From contig NZ_CP107947.1 of NCBI RefSeq assembly GCF_036059255.1, positions 6,944,001 to 7,008,000 of the forward strand: 64,000 bases of DNA. Direction: 5' to 3'. The translations under genes were made by a program, and so were the position numbers. Shown in pieces: positions 62,254 through 64,000 of the stretch (position 1 is the stretch's first letter; every line of letters starts with the position of its first letter). Source of the DNA: Micromonospora sp. NBC_00389. GTDB lineage: Bacteria; Actinomycetota; Actinomycetes; Mycobacteriales; Micromonosporaceae. The notes under the pieces are model-generated. The model did not search any database and was not told where the DNA came from. It was given only the letters and a program-made list of their open reading frames with translations.

Positions 62254-62337
62254 TGTCCGAGGGGGGACTTGAACCCCCACGCCCTATACGGGCACTAGCA
62301 CCTCAAGCTAGCGCGTCTGCCATTCCGCCACCCGGAC
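62254..62337 (-). tRNA. tRNA-Leu (anticodon GAG)
   Basis: The minus strand folds as a class II tRNA. The acceptor stem is GTCCGGG with CTCGGAC, the anticodon stem CTAGC/GCTAG carries loop TTGAGGT, giving anticodon GAG, and there is a long variable arm. The T-arm is GGGGGTTCAAGTCCCCC. CCA is not encoded. Its 3' end faces the AbrB-integrase pair, the usual attachment arrangement. Confidence 0.95.
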
Positions 62338-62571
62338 CTGCACGTTCAGCCTACCTCGCCGACCTGGATGATCTTGACACCCGAGGGTCGGCCCAGCGGA
62401 CCGCACGGGGAGTTACTGTACACGGCACTGGTGGATCATGCACATCGCCTTCCGACCCCTCCTTGAAGGCGCTCCCACCGCTGCTCAGACCGCCTCACCA
62501 GCCGTCACCGAAGGGCCCTCGAAGGCGTGTCCGGGTAGCGTGCGGCGGCCCTCTGGCGGCAGCATTGCCAC

Positions 62572-64000
62572 GTGCCCCAACCCTCTCCCCTGGCAGCCGC
62601 CCAGCACCGGGCCCTCGCCCTGCGTACCGCTGGCGACCTCAGCTCCGCCCGGCAACTGCTCGCGGAGGCCGTCGGTTCCGCCCGCCCGCCGTACGGCCAG
62701 GACCACCCCGAGGTGCTGCACACCGCGCACCTGCTGGCCCGCCTGCACCGGGAGGCGGAGGACCCGCTCGCCGCCCGTCGGGTGCTGGAGGAGGCGTTCG
62801 CGGCGGGCGAGCGGCGCTGGGAACACTCCGACCCGGTGATGCTCCCGCTCGCCTTCGAGCTCGCCGAGGTCGCCGAGGAGCTGGGCAATCGGCACGAGGC
62901 CCGCCGCAACTACACCCGCGTCGCCACCGCGGGGCCCGCCGCACTCGGGGAGCACCACCCGGCGGTACGTGCCGCCCGCCACTACCTCGGTGAGGCTGCA
63001 CCAGGGCCGGCCGAGCGGCACGGCTCGCCGCCGACACCCCACCCGGTCCAGGCCACCGCAGCGACTGATTCCGGCACCCGGTCGGCACTGTCCGGCCCGA
63101 CCCTGTCTCTGGCGACCCTGGCCGCGATGCGGCCGGGAGCGGGCGGCCCGGCCGCCGCGTCACCGTGGGCTCCGCCGCAACAGCCGCCCACGCCCCGGTC
63201 AACCCCACCGGTGGTACGCGCGCCCGCCGCGTCCACCGGCGCCGGCGCACCACCGGCAGCGGCTCCCGCCCCCCGGGTTGCGCCGGCCCAGCCGCCGGTG
63301 CGGTCGGTGTCGACCTCCGTCGCGCCACCGCAGCCCGGCCCGCCACCCACGCCGCCCGCACCTCCCGTGCCGCCGCGCCAGCGCGCCGCGGAGCAGCAGC
63401 CCCGACCGGCGGTAGATCCAGCACCCCGGCCACCGGCGGAGGGCCAGCCGACGAAGCCGGCGTACCAGGTCGGACAACAGCCGCCACCTCGGCAGCCGTC
63501 CGGCTCGGCGATACCGCCGCGTCAACGGACAGGCGACCAACCGACCCACTCAACGGTCGACGCGCCGTCCACACCGCCGACTTCCTCCGCCCAGGCGTCA
63601 GCCGCCGCACCGCCCGCACCGGCGGCCCCGCCGGGTCCGGCGCCCCGCTGGGACAACCCGACGATCCGGGTCCGGCAGATCGAACCGCTGCTGGCCGAGG
63701 AGGCCGCTCGTATCGCGGCCACCCGCGTCGGCGCGGGCGGGTCGGGCAGCGCAAGCAGCGCCGGGGCGGCGCCGCCCCAGCAAATCCAGCCCGTCTCCGC
63801 ACCGCCCGGGCACCCCTACCCGGTATCCGGACCGCCGGCCCACCTCTACCCGGTATCGGGGCCACCTGGCTACGCCCAACCCGTCTCCGCGCCACCCGGC
63901 CAGCCGTACCCGGTCTCCGGCCCGCCGGCCCAGCCCTACCCGGTGTCGGCAGCACCAGCTCAGCCCTATCCGGTGTCGGGGCCTCCCGGCTACGCCCAAC
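62572..64000 (+). CDS. TPR protein with Pro-rich repetitive tail, cut by the window end
   Basis: At least 476 codons, open at the right edge. Residues 1-145 are helical tetratricopeptide-type repeats (LRTAGDLSSARQLLAEAV, HTAHLLARLHREAEDPLAAR, AFELAEVAEELGNRHEARRN). From about 150 the sequence is Pro/Ala/Gln-rich and disordered, with a short conserved segment (WDNPTIRVRQIEPLLAEEAA) and then repeated units PYPVSGPPA, AQPVSAPPG and so on. Probably a scaffold or regulatory protein of the core genome. GTG 62572 lacks a clear ribosome site. Confidence 0.8.
   Translation, partial: MPQPSPLAAAQHRALALRTAGDLSSARQLLAEAVGSARPPYGQDHPEVLHTAHLLARLHREAEDPLAARRVLEEAFAAGERRWEHSDPVMLPLAFELAEVAEELGNRHEARRNYTRVATAGPAALGEHHPAVRAARHYLGEAAPGPAERHGSPPTPHPVQATAATDSGTRSALSGPTLSLATLAAMRPGAGGPAAASPWAPPQQPPTPRSTPPVVRAPAASTGAGAPPAAAPAPRVAPAQPPVRSVSTSVAPPQPGPPPTPPAPPVPPRQRAAEQQPRPAVDPAPRPPAEGQPTKPAYQVGQQPPPRQPSGSAIPPRQRTGDQPTHSTVDAPSTPPTSSAQASAAAPPAPAAPPGPAPRWDNPTIRVRQIEPLLAEEAARIAATRVGAGGSGSASSAGAAPPQQIQPVSAPPGHPYPVSGPPAHLYPVSGPPGYAQPVSAPPGQPYPVSGPPAQPYPVSAAPAQPYPVSGPPGYAQ

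Overview
The window is high-GC DNA with frequent GTG starts, several probably leaderless mRNAs and many secreted wall enzymes. It is an actinomycete chromosome. The Cso/Cop genes, C39-like peptidases and DUF2269-like membrane fragments fit Micromonosporaceae best, but that family assignment is inference.

Layout. 1-4.1 kb: fragment of a membrane protein, an NlpC/P60 wall hydrolase, and two IS elements (IS5 and IS630 families) inserted side by side and sharing a TA. 4.3-23.3 kb: a copper island. It holds two DUF305 proteins, CopA (CPC motif), a secreted DUF, CopZ, CsoR with TACCCC/GGGGTA operators, an MFS pump with its own CsoR boxes, a second NlpC/P60 protein, a BlaR1-like M56 peptidase with a BlaI/MecI/CopY repressor, a C39-like peptidase, small DUF6153-like and DUF2752 membrane proteins, a BNR protein, a CPH-type CopB-like ATPase and a multicopper oxidase. 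23.4-33.6 kb: an eight-gene complex I-like operon, nuoA-(B/D fusion)-H-J-K-L-M-N. It lacks E, F, G, C and I, and its NuoB/NuoD-like protein has no Fe-S ligands and carries a His/Met/Gly-rich insert. A YibE/F gene is divergent. 33.7-37.6 kb: secreted coiled-coil protein, small membrane genes and an L,D-transpeptidase.

37.7-56.7 kb is an IS-rich graveyard. It has three ISL2-like IS5-family copies plus a fragment, an IS3 element, two IS6 relics, and broken remains of DUF302, a methyltransferase, a 2Fe-2S ferredoxin, hen1, an ArsR regulator and a DUF2269-like protein. Intact genes between them include a second C39-like peptidase, a penicillin-recognising serine hydrolase, an ArsR/CDF metal efflux pair, another ArsR, an LVIVD-repeat protein, and a frameshifted Cys-rich copper-binding (DUF326-like) gene. 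54.4-58.8 kb: a PD-(D/E)XK-like protein whose 3' end is cut by an IS, and an OLD-family ATPase/TOPRIM protein. 59.1-62.2 kb: a decayed tyrosine recombinase, an intact one and an AbrB-like gene, next to tRNA-Leu(GAG), the probable integration site. A TPR/Pro-rich gene runs off the right edge.

Two regulatory codes tie the genes together. The first is the CsoR box (four 15-17 bp palindromic sites at copZ/csoR, the MFS gene and copB, five counting both MFS sites). The second is a 20-bp dyad, CTACTA-N8-TAGTAG, found seven times. It often contains a TACTAT -10 hexamer and sits before both NlpC/P60 genes, the DUF6153-like gene, the DUF2752/BNR pair, the nuo-like/YibE-F pair, the L,D-transpeptidase and the Cys-rich gene. 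The BlaI-type repressor in the window is its obvious candidate reader. The picture is a metal-stress island that joins copper efflux and oxidation with cell-wall remodelling and an odd respiratory complex.
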